Positions 4,825 to 5,425 of a stretch of DNA of 5,425 nt are shown in pieces. Origin of the DNA: CAZUZD01 sp964624465 (GTDB lineage Bacteria; Planctomycetota; Planctomycetia; Isosphaerales; Isosphaeraceae); NCBI GenBank assembly GCA_964624465.1, contig CAZUZD010000395.1, positions 1 through 5,425 on the forward strand. Direction: 5' to 3'. The notes beneath the pieces were generated by a model. The model was not told where the DNA came from. It searched no databases and worked only from the letters and a program-made list of their open reading frames with translations. The translations under genes and the position numbers were made by a program. How positions within the stretch are numbered: the stretch's first letter is position 1; every line of letters starts with the position of its first letter.

Positions 4825-5425
4825 ATGCCGAACGCCACGCCCGCCCGAGCGATCGCCGAGGCCGCCTACCACCGCTGGCAGGCGCGGGGGGGCCCGCCTG
4901 GCGCGGATCAGGACGACTGGCTGGCCGCCGAGCGCGGGCTCTGGTTCGCCGGCCACTACGAGCTGGCCGTGCGGTACGGCCTCGACGGCCGGCAGGCGCT
5001 GATCGGGCGGGTCGAGCGGCGGGTCTGCCGGTTCTGCGAGCAGGCGGCGCCCCGGACCCGGTTCACCGACCCGGCGCCCGCCTGGCCCGAGTGCCTGGGG
5101 CCGGGGCCGATCGCGCTGGACCAGTGCGACGACTGCCGGGCGCTGAGCCGGATAGCGCTGGAGGCGCCGCTGGCCGCGTTCCTGGCCGGCCTGCCGGCCC
5201 TCGGCCCGCTGGCCGAGGGGCTCGACCTGCCGATCGCCGCCTACAAGGCCCTGCTGCGGACGGCCCTGGCGCTGCTGCCGGCGGACGACCTGGAGCTGTT
5301 CCCCGACGCCATCGAGTGGGTGAGCAACCCCGACCACCGGCTCGACCGCCGGTTCGCCCCGCCGCCGACGCTGCTGCTGCGCGGCCCCGGCCTGCCGGCG
5401 ACCGCCTGGGCGGCCGTGGCGCGCC
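4825..5425 (+). CDS. DUF2934-like domain fused to a degenerate HNH-type zinc-knuckle domain (3' end outside window)
   Basis: The window shows 200 codons with no stop. Residues 7-39 match the DUF2934 pattern: I-A-E-A-A-Y-x-x-W-x-A-R-G, then GADQDDWLAAERGL. This is a short helical motif of unknown function at the N-terminus of many planctomycete and proteobacterial proteins. After a helix (40-66) comes CRFC at 68-71, APAWPECLG at 84-92 and QCDDC at 100-104. That C-x2-C / A-H-x-x-PE-x-LG / C-D-x-C layout is the HNH_5-type endonuclease zinc knuckle. However, the catalytic His of A-H-x-x-PE is Pro85 here, and the Asn usually after the last Cys pair is Arg105. A zinc site should form, but nuclease activity is doubtful. 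The rest (105-200) is helical and Ala/Leu-rich, with no signal peptide. The gene diverges from the Tudor-knot gene. The DUF2934 call is firm, and the HNH relationship is inferred from the motif order. Confidence 0.85.
   Translation, partial: MPNATPARAIAEAAYHRWQARGGPPGADQDDWLAAERGLWFAGHYELAVRYGLDGRQALIGRVERRVCRFCEQAAPRTRFTDPAPAWPECLGPGPIALDQCDDCRALSRIALEAPLAAFLAGLPALGPLAEGLDLPIAAYKALLRTALALLPADDLELFPDAIEWVSNPDHRLDRRFAPPPTLLLRGPGLPATAWAAVAR

Noticed and set aside
3612..4838. Long N-terminal extension of the 167-residue minus-strand protein
   Set aside because: It overlaps the Tudor-knot gene in another frame and the divergent spacer. It is low-complexity Arg/Pro/Gly sequence, and the Shine-Dalgarno at 3618-3626 places the true start at 3611.
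4264..5337. 357-codon minus-strand open frame opposite the DUF2934 gene
   Set aside because: The plus strand there holds recognisable DUF2934 and zinc-knuckle motifs. The antisense product is Gly/Arg/Pro-rich with no domain.

Overview
This is a very GC-rich bacterial window with densely packed, ordinary-length genes. I infer a planctomycete, perhaps of the Isosphaeraceae type. The grounds are the GC-saturated codon use, a short domain at the right edge that looks like DUF2934 (common in Planctomycetota), and a membrane-anchored, eukaryote-like Tudor-knot protein. No rRNA or universal marker gene is present, so the placement is an inference.

Left half, plus strand (1-2894). The window opens inside a classical short-chain dehydrogenase/reductase (SDR), of which only the C-terminal ~101 residues are seen. 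A 239-bp spacer follows, holding a large, almost perfect stem-loop (331-422) that looks like a REP- or MITE-type palindromic element. Next come a complete NAD(H)-type SDR (548-1315) and, 67 bp later, a complete M32 (carboxypeptidase Taq) metallopeptidase (1383-2894) with every expected active-site motif. The last two could share a transcript. The two SDRs look like distant tandem paralogs, and their substrates cannot be read from sequence.

Middle (2895-3107). This is a convergent intergenic region with hairpins and a run of exactly 100 Ns (2985-3084). The same 13-mer borders the Ns on both sides, so this is an assembly join rather than a measured gap.

Right half. On the minus strand, read right to left, are a small predicted membrane-anchored protein with a proline-rich stalk and a Tudor-knot/chromo-like beta-barrel (3686-4159), then a 167-residue protein I do not recognise (3108-3611). 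They are probably co-transcribed. A ~665-bp GC-rich divergent region (4160-4824) separates them from a plus-strand gene (4825 to beyond the window end). That gene begins with a DUF2934-like helix-turn segment and continues into a zinc-knuckle domain resembling an HNH endonuclease whose catalytic histidine position appears to be replaced.

The most interesting material is in the right half: the Tudor-knot/unknown-protein pair and the DUF2934 plus degenerate HNH fusion, which flank a shared divergent regulatory region. The left half is conventional metabolism apart from the large hairpin. I see no CRISPR array, tRNA, rRNA, insertion-sequence transposase or phage gene.
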